Below, piece by piece: positions 7,550 through 16,692 of a stretch of 64,000 nucleotides of DNA. This DNA comes from Paenibacillus segetis (GTDB lineage: Bacteria; Bacillota; Bacilli; Paenibacillales; Paenibacillaceae): the NCBI RefSeq assembly GCF_014639155.1, contig NZ_BMFT01000001.1, positions 1,364,001 through 1,428,000 of the forward strand, read 5' to 3'. The notes under the pieces are model-generated. The model was not told the DNA's origin, did not search any database, and saw nothing but the letters and a program-made list of their open reading frames with translations. Each line of letters starts with the position of its first letter. Within the stretch, counting starts at the first letter, position 1. Made by a program: the position numbers and the translations under genes.

Positions 7550-7802
7550 GTTAAAATGTAACCTCCTAGAGATAATCAAAAAAATCATCTCCTCTTTCAA
7601 ATATTACTCTGATATTTATCAGAGCGGTTTAGTCTCTCTGAAAGATGCACCTCAGAAATTAAAACTTTTGAGGAAAAGTGTAGGAGGTGGAGAGACAGTC
7701 AACATTTTAATGAAAGTAACCATCTCCCTTCAGTGTATTAAACGAAAGACAAGGGAAAAAGTTGCACTTGGAACAGATCTATGGGGGTGGTGATGATGTA
7801 GC
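7550..7802. promoter_or_regulatory. Structured gap before the terminase: palindrome, long-range pairing, possible small RNA or pac/cos region
   Basis: No protein gene is supported. A perfect palindrome CTCTGATA-TT-TATCAGAG lies at 7607-7624. ACCTCCTA near 7561 is complementary to TAGGAGGT near 7681. A weaker hairpin is centred near 7660. A minus-strand terminator sits at the left edge. Packaging sites commonly lie just before or within the small terminase gene, so a cos or pac site here is possible, but nothing in the bases proves it. Confidence 0.4.
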
Positions 7803-8648
7803 ATGGCAAGAGAGCGAAGTCCTGACCGGGACAAAGCAAGACAGATGTGGCTAGAGAGCAGCGGTAAGATATTGTTAAAAGAAATTGCTGCCGCTCTTTC
7901 AATTGGTGAGACGCAAGTCCGAAAGTGGAAGTCTCAGGACAAGTGGGCTACTGATTTGAATAGTAACGTTACCAATGAAACGAAAGGTAACGTTACTAAA
8001 CGAGGAGCACCCAAAGGGAACAAAAACGCCGTTGGCAATCGTGGTGGTGCACCTCCCGGTAATAAGAATGCTAAGGGGAATAAAGGTGGTGACGGTGGTC
8101 CAACAGGAAACAAGAAGGCCGTTACCACCGGTGAGTATGAAACGATCTGGATGGATGCACTGGAAGAAGATGAACAAGGGCTTGTAGACCAGGTTGATAC
8201 TGATCCAGTTCAGCAGGCAGATGAAGCCATTAAACTGCTGACCATCCGTGAGCGTCGTATGTTGCAGCGTATCGGTATGCTTATGAATGGTCTGACCGAG
8301 AAGCAGCGGAGGGTACTAAGTGAGCTGAGGGGCATCAAAGATGTTATGACCGTCCATGACGAGAAGACTGGGGTCACTAAGACGATACCGGTTACTCGCA
8401 CTGAAATGGTCGAGTCCCAGATTGAGGAAACGGAATACCGGACAATCGATGACATTATCAAACTGGAGGAAGCGTTAACTCGAGTTCAGAATCAAAAGAT
8501 CAAAACAATCAAGTTGAAATATGAGATTGCAGGGCCTGAGCAACAGGCGAGAATAGATAAACTCCGCGGTGAAGCTAAGAAGCTCGGCATCAATGAGACA
8601 AAAGAACCGTTGCATATCGTTGTTGATTATGGGGATGAGGAGTCATGA
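7803..8648 (+). CDS. terS: Terminase small subunit
   Basis: 281 residues. The N-terminal helix-turn-helix region (about 12-50, with IAAALSIGETQVRKW) binds the packaging site. A low-complexity linker of GAPKGNKNA/GNKGG repeats (about 75-105) is typical of YqaS-like small terminases. The C-terminal helices drive oligomerisation. The gene overlaps the large subunit by four bases (ATGA), so translation is coupled. The small terminase marks the packaging origin and delivers DNA to the large subunit. Confidence 0.9.
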   Translation: MARERSPDRDKARQMWLESSGKILLKEIAAALSIGETQVRKWKSQDKWATDLNSNVTNETKGNVTKRGAPKGNKNAVGNRGGAPPGNKNAKGNKGGDGGPTGNKKAVTTGEYETIWMDALEEDEQGLVDQVDTDPVQQADEAIKLLTIRERRMLQRIGMLMNGLTEKQRRVLSELRGIKDVMTVHDEKTGVTKTIPVTRTEMVESQIEETEYRTIDDIIKLEEALTRVQNQKIKTIKLKYEIAGPEQQARIDKLRGEAKKLGINETKEPLHIVVDYGDEES

Positions 8649-9907
8649 GCGCTGCTGTTAAGGTGCAGTTCAATGCCCACTTCAAAATAGTTAATCGATC
8701 GCGGCGACGGTACCGGGCACTCCGTGGTAGTGCTGGATCCGGTAAGTCGGTCAATATCGCTCAGGATTATATACTTAAACTTGGAGATCCGAAGTACGCT
8801 GGCGCGAATCTACTATGTGTCCGTAAGGTCAATGAGACTAACCGGAATAGTACTTTTGCTGAGCTTACTGGAGCGATAAACCGGATTTACGGTGAGCGGG
8901 CTGAAGAATATTGGGAAGTGCTAAGATCTCCATTAACGATTCGTAGCCGTGTCACAGGTAATGAAATTATCTTCCGCGGCATGAACGATGTACGGGATAG
9001 GGAAAAGGTTAAGTCGATCAACTTTGCTCATGGTAAGCTCGTATGGATTTGGGTCGAGGAAGCAACCGAGCTACTGGAGTCAGACGTTGATATTCTTGAC
9101 GACCGGTTACGTGGGATACTGCTCAATCTGAACCTCTATTATCAAATTACTTTCTCCTTTAACCCAGTATCAGCAACACACTGGATAAAGCGAAAGTATT
9201 TTGACTTTGAGAGCCCAGATGTGCTGGCGCATCACTCAACCTACCGACAAAATCGTTTCATTGATCCAGCTTATTATCGCCGGATGGAGCGGCGGAAGAT
9301 CGAGGACCCAGAAGGTTATGCTATTTATGGTGAAGGTGAATGGGGCGAACTTGGTGGCTTGATCTTCAAGAACTTTATCATTCATGATTTCGATACATCC
9401 TTTGAGATGTTCGATAGTATGCACCATGCACAGGATTTCGGTTTCAACCATGCCAATGCTATTCTCACGGTCGGTGTTAAAGACGGTGAGTTTTTTATAT
9501 GCAATGAAATCTATGTGCATGAGATGGCTACAGATGCGATTATCGAGATTGCCGATCGTAAGGGCTTAAGCAAATATCTTGCGATGTATTGCGACTCTGC
9601 AGAGCCCGACAGAATCCAAATGTGGCAGAATGCTGGGTACCATGCCGCTGGTGTTGTTAAGGAGCCTGGTAGCGTTGTTGCTCAGATCGATTATCTCAAG
9701 CAACGGAAGATTCATATACATCCAGACTGCGTCAACACGATTAAGGAGATTCAACAGTGGTCGTGGCGTAAGGATCCGAAAACAGGTCTTTACCTGGACG
9801 AACCGGTTAATGTGTTTGATGATGCAATGGCTGCCCTTAGGTACTCGGCTGAGCCGCTCCGGAGACCTGAAATGCTGCATACTAATCAACGGCCTTCAGG
9901 CTGGTAG
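8645..9907 (+). CDS. terL: Terminase large subunit (PBSX/YqaT type)
   Basis: 420 residues. The packaging ATPase carries Walker A GSAGSGKS (about 28-35) and a Walker B region LVWIWVEEATEL (about 130-141). The C-terminal nuclease domain shows an acidic YCDSAEPDR site (about 316) and a late acidic DDAMAALRY segment. Length is normal for the family. It pumps and cuts phage DNA at the portal. Neighbours are terS upstream (4-base overlap) and the portal gene directly downstream. Confidence 0.95.
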   Translation: MSAAVKVQFNAHFKIVNRSRRRYRALRGSAGSGKSVNIAQDYILKLGDPKYAGANLLCVRKVNETNRNSTFAELTGAINRIYGERAEEYWEVLRSPLTIRSRVTGNEIIFRGMNDVRDREKVKSINFAHGKLVWIWVEEATELLESDVDILDDRLRGILLNLNLYYQITFSFNPVSATHWIKRKYFDFESPDVLAHHSTYRQNRFIDPAYYRRMERRKIEDPEGYAIYGEGEWGELGGLIFKNFIIHDFDTSFEMFDSMHHAQDFGFNHANAILTVGVKDGEFFICNEIYVHEMATDAIIEIADRKGLSKYLAMYCDSAEPDRIQMWQNAGYHAAGVVKEPGSVVAQIDYLKQRKIHIHPDCVNTIKEIQQWSWRKDPKTGLYLDEPVNVFDDAMAALRYSAEPLRRPEMLHTNQRPSGW

Positions 9908-9914
9908 AAAGAAG

Positions 9915-11423
9915 GTGATTAAGCTGACAATCATTTATACGCAAAAGAGCTTCCCACCCCCTCCATTTGATAGGGAAATAGGTATGATGATGTATTATCG
10001 CCTTCTATATGAAGGTGAGCATGCCGAGATATTCCCTCGAGCTCAGTCGGTAACCAAAGAAAGGAAAGTCGTCCGGCGACGGGTTGGTGTTCGGTCATGG
10101 CGTCAGGTTGAGAAAGTCTTCAGCGCTGATTATCAATATATTGTGGCCAACTTCAGCAGCCTAGTTGCCGAGGTGCCGGCGGATCTACTTAACCGATCAC
10201 TTGGAAACATTTCTGCCGATACCGAGAAAGGTCCAGAGCTAGAATTTGTTTCCTCGGTCGTAACGGCAAGTAAGCCTAACGAGAAGATATGGGCCGCTGT
10301 TACCCAGCACCAGGTAGATGGACTTGTCGCTTACCGAATACGCCGAGATGAATCGGGGTCTGTGTGGTTTGAGTGGATTTTAGGGGATAGATACTTTCCT
10401 CATGACGATGGACGTGGCGCGGATATCGCGTGGATCGAGGAATGGGGTGAAGAGAATCGAAAGGATCGGTTTCTTCGTGTTGAGCGACAGCGACTAAGTG
10501 CTCAAGGTCTAAGTGCCCAACAACTCGTCTACAAAATGGAAGGCGATAATGTAGCAGCTGAAATTAATATTGATCAGTATTCAGCAGATCATGATATGGA
10601 CATTCCCGAGGATGCGGAGCTCAAAGGAGTGCATGAACTACTTTGTGGAGTCGTAACCAATGAAGAAACACTCACTCATCTTCGTGGGAGATCCGCGCTT
10701 CGTAACATCGACGGATTGCAAGAGGAAATCAACTGGACCATTACCAGGGATGCCATTGTCTTTGAGAAGCATGGTAAGCCTAAACTAGCTATTCCTCGGG
10801 CTTTATGGGATACGGTGGCGAATCAGAACCATCGTGATTATGGCGCTCGCTTTGTCCGGAGTGATGATTTGGAGGTTGTCAGTTTCGATGAGAAGACCGG
10901 AGCTGTTCCTCAGTACATCACTTGGGATGCAAAAACGGCGCAGAGTTTCGAACATGTCACACGCTTGATTAAGTTCATGCTGTCTATCTCTAAAACATCT
11001 CCTCAAGCAGCTGGACTTGAGGAAGGGAAAGGGGATTCAGGCGTTGCTCTGTTATATTTATGGATCCAATCGGTGATAAAGGCTGAAGCTGTACAATCCA
11101 AGTTTGATGCAGCAATCAAATCGGCTATTCGGAAGTGCATGATCTTGGAGAATGCGATTGGCGGTACCTCGTTGAAGGTTGCCAATCCGGTCGTTGAATG
11201 GGGCGATCTGCTTCCCAAGGCTGACAGTGAGAAGGACACCGAAGAGATCGCGAAATACGAAGGTGGCGTTCAATCGCTTGAAACTACGGTTCGTCGAATG
11301 CATCCAGACTGGTCCGAGAAAGCGATTGAGTCCGAGATCCAGAAGATTCGGGATGAGCAAGCTGCGGAAGGAATGAATCCAACGTTTACACAACCGCCGA
11401 AGGTGAATCTAGGTGATAGTTAA
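9915..11423 (+). CDS. Portal protein (SPP1 gp6-like)
   Basis: About 500 residues. It follows the large terminase and matches SPP1-type portals in length and in segments such as EEINWTITRDAIVFEKHGKPKL and the helical clip/crown region. It forms the dodecameric DNA channel. The start is uncertain: GTG 9915 lies inside the AAGGTGA ribosome binding site, and that site would fit a CTG at 9924 better. A much earlier open frame overlapping terL is not the gene. It overlaps the next gene by one base (TAATG). Confidence 0.9.
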   Translation: MIKLTIIYTQKSFPPPPFDREIGMMMYYRLLYEGEHAEIFPRAQSVTKERKVVRRRVGVRSWRQVEKVFSADYQYIVANFSSLVAEVPADLLNRSLGNISADTEKGPELEFVSSVVTASKPNEKIWAAVTQHQVDGLVAYRIRRDESGSVWFEWILGDRYFPHDDGRGADIAWIEEWGEENRKDRFLRVERQRLSAQGLSAQQLVYKMEGDNVAAEINIDQYSADHDMDIPEDAELKGVHELLCGVVTNEETLTHLRGRSALRNIDGLQEEINWTITRDAIVFEKHGKPKLAIPRALWDTVANQNHRDYGARFVRSDDLEVVSFDEKTGAVPQYITWDAKTAQSFEHVTRLIKFMLSISKTSPQAAGLEEGKGDSGVALLYLWIQSVIKAEAVQSKFDAAIKSAIRKCMILENAIGGTSLKVANPVVEWGDLLPKADSEKDTEEIAKYEGGVQSLETTVRRMHPDWSEKAIESEIQKIRDEQAAEGMNPTFTQPPKVNLGDS

Positions 11424-12466
11424 TGGCTGATGCTGAGAAGTTAATTGCTCTTTATTCTCGGGCAGGAGAGCGGCTGCTAGATCTGATCCGATCTCTCGAG
11501 GAAGGCAGTTACAATCGAAAACGCAAGGTGAAGCTTCTGAAACAGATCGACGACATTCTTGCCAGTTTAACTGATGGCTCTGCTCAGAGCATGTCCAAAC
11601 TGTTAGCCGAAGCCTACAAGGAAGGTGTTGGTGAAGTAGCTACCAGCATGACAGCACAGGGAATACCAAAAGAACATATTAATACTGTTCTGGAGTCGAT
11701 CATTCACCAGCGAGCTGTTCAGGCGATCATGGATGATTCCTTTTTTCGGATCCTCGAAGCTACCGACAACATGTCACTGGATGCTAAACGCCGGGTGGAG
11801 GAAGTTGTTAGAGCTGCCACAGAGCGAATGCTTACCGAAGGTGTTAACCGGAGGCAAGCCTCGAAGGATGCAATTGCTAAAGCTACGGAAAAAGGTATTA
11901 CCGGCATCATAGCTAAAAACGGTGCAGAGATACCTGTAGACAAATACATGAATGGGGTCGTTCAGTACAATCTCCGGAAGGCACATGTTACCGGGGCTGA
12001 AAACACGATTACTAAGAACGGTCTTGATCTGGTTTACGTGAACTTTGTCGGGATTACCTGCGAATTCTGCGCCAAGTACCAGGGGCGTATATACAGTATT
12101 AGTGGTAACGACAAGCGTTTCCCTAAGTTGGATATCCGGCCGCCTTATCATTCTCATTGTGTTCATTCTATTTCGGCTTGGATCGAGGAGTATACTCCTG
12201 TTGATGAGGTTGAGCGTATGATTGAGCAGTCGAATCGGTCATTCGTCGATAACCGTACTGAGCATAACATTCGCCGCTACAATGAGATCCAGCGTGACAA
12301 GTCCCGTAAGAACGAGACCCGCAAGCAATGGATTAGGTATAAGGCTATATTGCCTAACGATACGCCGAATCTCAAGCAGTTCGCTAGTCAGAAGGTACGG
12401 CGCACGAATAAATACTTGAAGTTGCAGGAACTTTACAGGGCTGCTAACAAACCGCTAAGGCAGTAG
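11423..12466 (+). CDS. Minor head (Mu F-like / phage minor capsid) protein
   Basis: 347 residues. Helical N-terminus, then the conserved core ITCEFCAKYQGRIYS with a later PPYHSHCVHSI segment (about 215-255), the cysteine/histidine pattern of Mu gpF-type minor head proteins. These proteins sit at the portal vertex and assist assembly or DNA entry. Start is coupled to the portal stop. The 3' end overlaps a minus-strand gene by 12 bases. Confidence 0.9.
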   Translation: MADAEKLIALYSRAGERLLDLIRSLEEGSYNRKRKVKLLKQIDDILASLTDGSAQSMSKLLAEAYKEGVGEVATSMTAQGIPKEHINTVLESIIHQRAVQAIMDDSFFRILEATDNMSLDAKRRVEEVVRAATERMLTEGVNRRQASKDAIAKATEKGITGIIAKNGAEIPVDKYMNGVVQYNLRKAHVTGAENTITKNGLDLVYVNFVGITCEFCAKYQGRIYSISGNDKRFPKLDIRPPYHSHCVHSISAWIEEYTPVDEVERMIEQSNRSFVDNRTEHNIRRYNEIQRDKSRKNETRKQWIRYKAILPNDTPNLKQFASQKVRRTNKYLKLQELYRAANKPLRQ

Positions 12467-12754
12467 ACCGACCCATGGCAATTCGTGTTGCATCGCCGGT
12501 CTATTGAGCTGTACTCCTTTTGTAATATCATCCATGCGTTTTATATGTTGGGTAATTGTATTCACTGAATCAAGTATTTCAGGCTTCTTTCTTTCATTAA
12601 AAAAGTTAAACTTAACATCATATTGCAGGATTTGCTTTGCCAAATCATTGGCGACGTCGGGTGCAGGCTCTCCATTCTCAATACGCACTCTGTATTCAGG
12701 CAATACACCTACGATAATTGCATTTTCAGCAGGGGTCCATTTGTTATTTCCCAT
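12455..12754 (-). CDS. Unknown 99-aa protein, minus-strand moron inside the head module
   Basis: Start ATG 12754 (a TTG three bases earlier is less likely). The product is soluble with no recognised domain. The gene is more AT-rich than its neighbours and runs against all surrounding structural genes. It has its own promoter-like extended -10 at 12787-12795 and is followed on the other strand by a terminator at 12807. This is the classic signature of a moron: a late-inserted gene expressed from the prophage. Possible roles (immunity, host effect) cannot be read from the sequence. Confidence 0.65.
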   Translation of the reverse strand: MGNNKWTPAENAIIVGVLPEYRVRIENGEPAPDVANDLAKQILQYDVKFNFFNERKKPEILDSVNTITQHIKRMDDITKGVQLNRPAMQHELPWVGLLP

Positions 12755-12786
12755 CAAAGCACCACTTTCTTTTTTCTTTTTTGAAA

Positions 12787-12795
12787 ATTATACCA
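12787..12795 (-). promoter_or_regulatory. Extended -10 promoter for the minus-strand moron
   Basis: On the minus strand the bases read TGGTATAAT, an extended -10 (TGnTATAAT), 33 bases before ATG 12754. No good -35 is seen, as expected for an extended -10 promoter. Confidence 0.55.
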
Positions 12796-12806
12796 TGTAG
12801 TAAACC

Positions 12807-12833
12807 AAGCCGTGAAGAACGGCTTTTTCTTTT
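12807..12833 (+). terminator. Terminator within the head operon
   Basis: AGCCGT and ACGGCT pair across GAAGA, followed by TTTTTCTTTT. It lies between the minor head gene and the scaffold, so it may lower expression downstream or protect the operon from the moron. Confidence 0.7.
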
Positions 12834-12909
12834 GTCCAAAAACGCCGTGATGACATTATAAAAGCTGCGGCTGGTAGTCCACCCGGACTTAAAATAGGAG
12901 GTCAATAAA

Positions 12910-13587
12910 ATGAATGTATATATTCCTAGTCGGTACCCGATGAATCTGCAGGTGTTTGCAGAAGATCCTAACCCGAATTCGGATCCCAATCCAAACCCGG
13001 ATCCAAATGATCCGAACAAGGGAAAGACTTTCACACAGGCAGAACTTGATGCTGCTGTTCAATCACGGCTCTCTCGTGCCGAGAAGGTAGCCCAAAAGAC
13101 CCTAGCTAAAGATTTGGGTTATGACTCGGTTGAAGCCATGCAAGCTGCACTGAAGTCGAAGGGCAAAGAAAAGGAAGACGGAAAACTTGATCCTGCTGAA
13201 GTCGATCGTCTGGTTGATGAGAAAATCAAGGCGCGTGAGAAGGAGCAGAACGACAAGACCTTCAAGCGCCTGCTGACCGCCGAGGTAAAGGTTTTGGCGA
13301 ATGAACTCGGTTTCGTCGATTGGGAGGAAGCTTACGCACTTGCTGATCTGACTGGAGCTAAGGAAGATGACAAAGGTAACATAACTGGCGTCAAAGAAGC
13401 CATGGAAGAACTGCTAAAGAAAAAGCCGCACCTTGGGAAACAGAAACAGGGTAGCGGTCGAATTGGTGCTAATGTTCCAAACTCCCTGGAACAACAAAAG
13501 AAGTCGAAGGAAGAGATTATTAACCTTGCTAAAAGCCGCGGGACTGTAGGTGGTCAAACTGCTTTTGACCCGTGGAACAAAAATTAA
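12910..13587 (+). CDS. Capsid scaffold protein (DUF4355-like)
   Basis: 225 residues behind AGGAGGT. The N-terminus (MNLQVFAEDP, then an asparagine/proline/aspartate-rich linker) is followed by a strongly helical, charged core (about 40-160) and a flexible tail. This is the DUF4355 scaffold layout. The protein guides capsid assembly and is removed before DNA filling. The MNLQ-FA-type N-terminal segment recurs in the major capsid protein (LNLQTFADGD). Confidence 0.85.
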   Translation: MNVYIPSRYPMNLQVFAEDPNPNSDPNPNPDPNDPNKGKTFTQAELDAAVQSRLSRAEKVAQKTLAKDLGYDSVEAMQAALKSKGKEKEDGKLDPAEVDRLVDEKIKAREKEQNDKTFKRLLTAEVKVLANELGFVDWEEAYALADLTGAKEDDKGNITGVKEAMEELLKKKPHLGKQKQGSGRIGANVPNSLEQQKKSKEEIINLAKSRGTVGGQTAFDPWNKN

Positions 13588-13602
13588 GGAGGTATTTGAA
13601 TT

Positions 13603-13980
13603 ATGAGATTACAACCAAAACCACGAGTAGTGGTGCAGGATGAATATGAGATCCTGGCATCTTTTGAAGTGGTTCGCGAAGTGACGAATGGCATCACGAT
13701 TGATGCAGCAGCTATTACGGCCGATGCAAAGGGTGACAAGATCATTAAGAAAGGTATGCCGATGGCGAAGCTGACTGCTTCAGGGAAATGGGTGCCGTAT
13801 AAACCTGCAGGTGATGATGGCAGCCAAACCCCCACCGTCATTCTGAAGCGCACTGTGAACGTCAAGGATGGGGATCAAGTGGTCGGTGGTTACGAGGTCG
13901 GCAAGTTCATCAAGGAGCGTATTCCGGTCACTGTTGACGACGCACTTATTGCTAAAATGCCACATATCGTTTTTGCCTAA
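13603..13980 (+). CDS. Head decoration protein (lambda D-like)
   Basis: 125 residues, mostly beta, lying between scaffold and major capsid with an AAGGAGG site. Sequence and position match head-stabilising decoration proteins that trimerise on the outside of the capsid. Family assignment is from context and overall pattern. Confidence 0.75.
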   Translation: MRLQPKPRVVVQDEYEILASFEVVREVTNGITIDAAAITADAKGDKIIKKGMPMAKLTASGKWVPYKPAGDDGSQTPTVILKRTVNVKDGDQVVGGYEVGKFIKERIPVTVDDALIAKMPHIVFA

Positions 13981-14010
13981 ATCTCTAAAACAGAAAGGAA
14001 TGAAAAGCTA

Positions 14011-15150
14011 ATGACTAAGGAAATTAATTTACGTTACAAGCTTAATCTTCAGACGTTCGCCGATGGAGATCCGATCGATCTCACTCTGGAGGAGGCGCTA
14101 AGCGGCGAGGACTTACTCGTCTATTCTAGGAATCTTGAAACCTCAAACGAATATCTTCACCCGATTCTATTTCCAGCACTTGAAACATCGGAATTGACGG
14201 TTGATGTTATCAAGGAGGGCTCACCACGTTTACCAGTGATGGCTAAGATTGCTGAGCTTGGCACTGAGGTTGAGTATGCTTCACGCGAAGGTTTGACTGG
14301 CTCGAGAATTGAGATTCCTAAGATTCAGTTAGGCCGATACATGGATGAGCGCTTGGTTCGTTTAGCACTACAAGCATCTCAAAGTTATGGATTACGATCA
14401 GAGGAACGTAACCAGCTTCGTAATCGTCAGCTTAACGATGCTCAGTTCGCCGTTGATTCTATCCGTGCTCGGCGAGAGTGGATCGCGATGACCAGTGTAT
14501 GGAGTGGTGGTGTGAACTATGTTGAAGGAAACGTTAATGTACAAGTTGACTTTGGCTACACAGTTGATCAAAAGCCTGTCTTGTCAGGTCAGGATAAATG
14601 GGACGATATCATTAATGCTACACCATTAGATGATATTCAATTATGGGTAGATCAATGGAGAGCTAAAGGTATTCGTTTGCGTCGAGCCATGACGAGTCAG
14701 AAAATCATCACACTGCTGCGTCGTAACTTGTCTATTCGTCAACACTATCACGGGAATCCGAGTGGCAATGCACAGCCTCCGCAACTTACTAAGTCACAAC
14801 TTGATTCAGTGTTCAGCGAAATGGAGTTTCCTACTTTGATTGCTTACGACACACAAGCGCGTACTGAGGACCGTGCATTGACTGGTGGTAAGTTGTCATT
14901 CACAACGCTTCGCATGGTTCCGGAGAATCGGTTTATTCTTCTTCCCGATGGTCCACTTGGCAACTACCTGTGGGCTAAGACGACAGAGGAAATGATAGCT
15001 GAGATTGAAGCAGAGCAAACAGGTGACATGGGCCTATATGTGTTCCGTGATGTCACTAAGAATCCGATCCGCCTACGTACTGCAGGCGTTGCCTTAAACT
15101 TCCCAGCATTTGCTTGGGCTGACTCCGTAGTATCTGCAACAGTTATTTAA
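14011..15150 (+). CDS. Major capsid protein (Phage_cap_E type)
   Basis: 379 residues. HK97-fold capsid protein of the E family, supported by length, position after the decoration gene, and segments such as GLTGSRIEIPKIQLGRYMDE and the C-terminal beta-rich part. The N-terminal LNLQTFADGDP resembles that of the scaffold. A terminator follows at once, as usual for the most abundant transcript. Confidence 0.9.
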   Translation: MTKEINLRYKLNLQTFADGDPIDLTLEEALSGEDLLVYSRNLETSNEYLHPILFPALETSELTVDVIKEGSPRLPVMAKIAELGTEVEYASREGLTGSRIEIPKIQLGRYMDERLVRLALQASQSYGLRSEERNQLRNRQLNDAQFAVDSIRARREWIAMTSVWSGGVNYVEGNVNVQVDFGYTVDQKPVLSGQDKWDDIINATPLDDIQLWVDQWRAKGIRLRRAMTSQKIITLLRRNLSIRQHYHGNPSGNAQPPQLTKSQLDSVFSEMEFPTLIAYDTQARTEDRALTGGKLSFTTLRMVPENRFILLPDGPLGNYLWAKTTEEMIAEIEAEQTGDMGLYVFRDVTKNPIRLRTAGVALNFPAFAWADSVVSATVI

Positions 15151-15178
15151 AGAGCGCCTACAAAGGTGCTCTTTTATT
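15150..15178 (+). terminator. Terminator after the major capsid gene
   Basis: AGAGCGCC and GGTGCTCT pair (one G-U) across TACAAA, followed by TTTTATTATT. Confidence 0.75.
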
Positions 15179-15199
15179 ATTAATAAGAGGGTGAGCGAA

Positions 15200-15541
15200 T
15201 TGAACATAAAGGTAACTGGTAAAGTGAAACACAACGGTGAGTGGTACGGTCCAGGTGATGTTATTCCGAATGTCGATGAGGACGACGGTAACCGGATCAT
15301 CACAATTCGAGCGGGTGACTTGCTACCTAAAACACAGGAAGAAATTGCTGCAGAAGAGTCGGCAGAGTTAGCGAAAAAGGTGGAGGAAGAACGCAAGGCC
15401 GCAGCTGAGAAGGAGCAGAAAGAAGTTGAAAAACAACTAAAAGCACTCCGGAAGAAAGCAACCGATCTAGGTATTCAAGGTGTTGCCGAGATGGATGCCG
15501 AAACGTTGGCAGCAGAGATCGAAGTTGCTCAGCAGAAGTAG
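15200..15541 (+). CDS. Phage head-region protein with coiled coil and SAP-like tail
   Basis: TTG 15200 is preferred, five bases after GGGTGA; the GTG at 15191 lies inside that site. The N-terminal 45 residues form a small beta domain (KHNGEWYGPGDVI). A glutamate/lysine coiled coil follows (about 50-85), then a C-terminal LRKKATDLGIQGV segment like SAP/HeH DNA-binding motifs. Such proteins commonly sit between the capsid and connector genes. Function is unknown. Confidence 0.75.
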   Translation: MNIKVTGKVKHNGEWYGPGDVIPNVDEDDGNRIITIRAGDLLPKTQEEIAAEESAELAKKVEEERKAAAEKEQKEVEKQLKALRKKATDLGIQGVAEMDAETLAAEIEVAQQK

Positions 15542-15551
15542 GTGACCGGTT

Positions 15552-15932
15552 ATGGATCACAATGAAGTAGGCGATTGGATCCATGCGAACTTGTTAGACA
15601 CTGACGCATGGGATCGATCAACTAAGCAGGCTGTTGCAGTTATCCAAGCCGAACGTGTTCTTTCTCGCTGGTACCCAGATGTTGAACTTATTACTGAGCT
15701 TGTAGCCTATCAAGCAGTTTGGGAGCTGCAGGGTATCGATCCGGCGCTGAAATACCAAAAGCATAACGTCAAGACAGTTGCAGACAATGGCGAATCGGTC
15801 AGCTACAAGGATGGAGAACGCCCTGTTGTCTCACCTGACGTCCGAGATTTACTTGGACCTACCGCTGATGAACTAGCAGAGTTGGAAGCCGAGGAAGCGG
15901 TACAGCGACAATTTGGTGGTGCTTTGATATGA
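15552..15932 (+). CDS. Head-tail connector (adaptor) protein
   Basis: 126 residues, helical, in the adaptor position directly after the capsid genes (SPP1 gp15/HK97 gp6 class). The tryptophan-rich N-terminal half (DAWDRSTKQAVAVIQAERVL) fits an adaptor helix bundle. It docks on the portal and extends the DNA channel. It overlaps the next gene by four bases. Call from context and fold style. Confidence 0.7.
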   Translation: MDHNEVGDWIHANLLDTDAWDRSTKQAVAVIQAERVLSRWYPDVELITELVAYQAVWELQGIDPALKYQKHNVKTVADNGESVSYKDGERPVVSPDVRDLLGPTADELAELEAEEAVQRQFGGALI

Positions 15933-16261
15933 GCATCTTCGGGTACCCGGCGACCGTTACACATTTCCATTCCGAGGTCGATGATTGGGGCCGTCCGCTG
16001 CCGCCAACAGAATCCGAGAAGGCCGCCAAGGTCGATGAAGAACAACGACTCATTAAAAACGCCAAAGGTGAAGAGGTGCAGATCGCATACACGATTCACA
16101 TTGAAGGGGCGGTCGCCGTTGGCTTTGATGATTACTTCCTTTACACCAACGCCCTTGGTCTTGAGATACGATGTGATGTTGCTCATTTTGAGGTCCGGAA
16201 GTTCCTCGGAACCGATGACGTAAAGAAGGTAATCGTTTATGGCAGATCACAAAATATTTAG
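15929..16261 (+). CDS. Head closure (stopper) protein
   Basis: 110 residues, beta-rich, in the stopper position (SPP1 gp16 class) between adaptor and tail completion genes. It is coupled to both neighbours by overlaps of 4 and 23 bases. It would plug the portal after packaging and join head to tail. Assigned by synteny. Confidence 0.65.
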   Translation: MSIFGYPATVTHFHSEVDDWGRPLPPTESEKAAKVDEEQRLIKNAKGEEVQIAYTIHIEGAVAVGFDDYFLYTNALGLEIRCDVAHFEVRKFLGTDDVKKVIVYGRSQNI

Positions 16262-16688
16262 TTTCAGCTTGGAAGGGATAGAAGCGGTAATTAACCGGCT
16301 TGACCAACTGGAGAAGGAGTTGGACAACCGATTAGAGGATACGCTGACTCGTTTAACTCTGAAAGTCATCCATGATGCAAAACGTTTGGCTCCGATCGAT
16401 GAGGGTGACCTCGAAGCAGCATTGATTATTGGTGAAGTGAAGCGTAGCATAGCAGGCATGTATATCGATATGGGGACGAGTCCGGAGGTTGATGATTATG
16501 CAGTTGTGCAGCATGAAGGTTTCCGGAAAACCTCCAAGGGGAATCTAGTCACCTTTACACCTGGAGAGAAGACACTCAGCAAGGGACCATACAACGGAGA
16601 ATTTCCAGGCAAGAAGTTCTTAGAGCGAGCTTTGAAGATGAACGAGGATCTCATTATCGAAGAACTATCTAAAATTCTGGAGGGGTGA
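16239..16688 (+). CDS. Tail completion protein (HK97 gp10-like)
   Basis: 149 residues with the family's typical organisation: an amphipathic N-terminal helix, AKRLAPIDEGDL (about 50-60), and a C-terminal FLERALKMNEDLI helix. HK97 gp10-type proteins finish the tail end that meets the head. Overlaps its upstream neighbour by 23 bases. Confidence 0.85.
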   Translation: MADHKIFSFSLEGIEAVINRLDQLEKELDNRLEDTLTRLTLKVIHDAKRLAPIDEGDLEAALIIGEVKRSIAGMYIDMGTSPEVDDYAVVQHEGFRKTSKGNLVTFTPGEKTLSKGPYNGEFPGKKFLERALKMNEDLIIEELSKILEG

Positions 16689-16692
16689 GCCG

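Noticed and set aside
9579..9914. Long in-frame extension upstream of the portal gene, overlapping the large terminase
   Set aside because: It lies in another frame of terL, has no ribosome binding site, and portals of this type start after the terminase stop.
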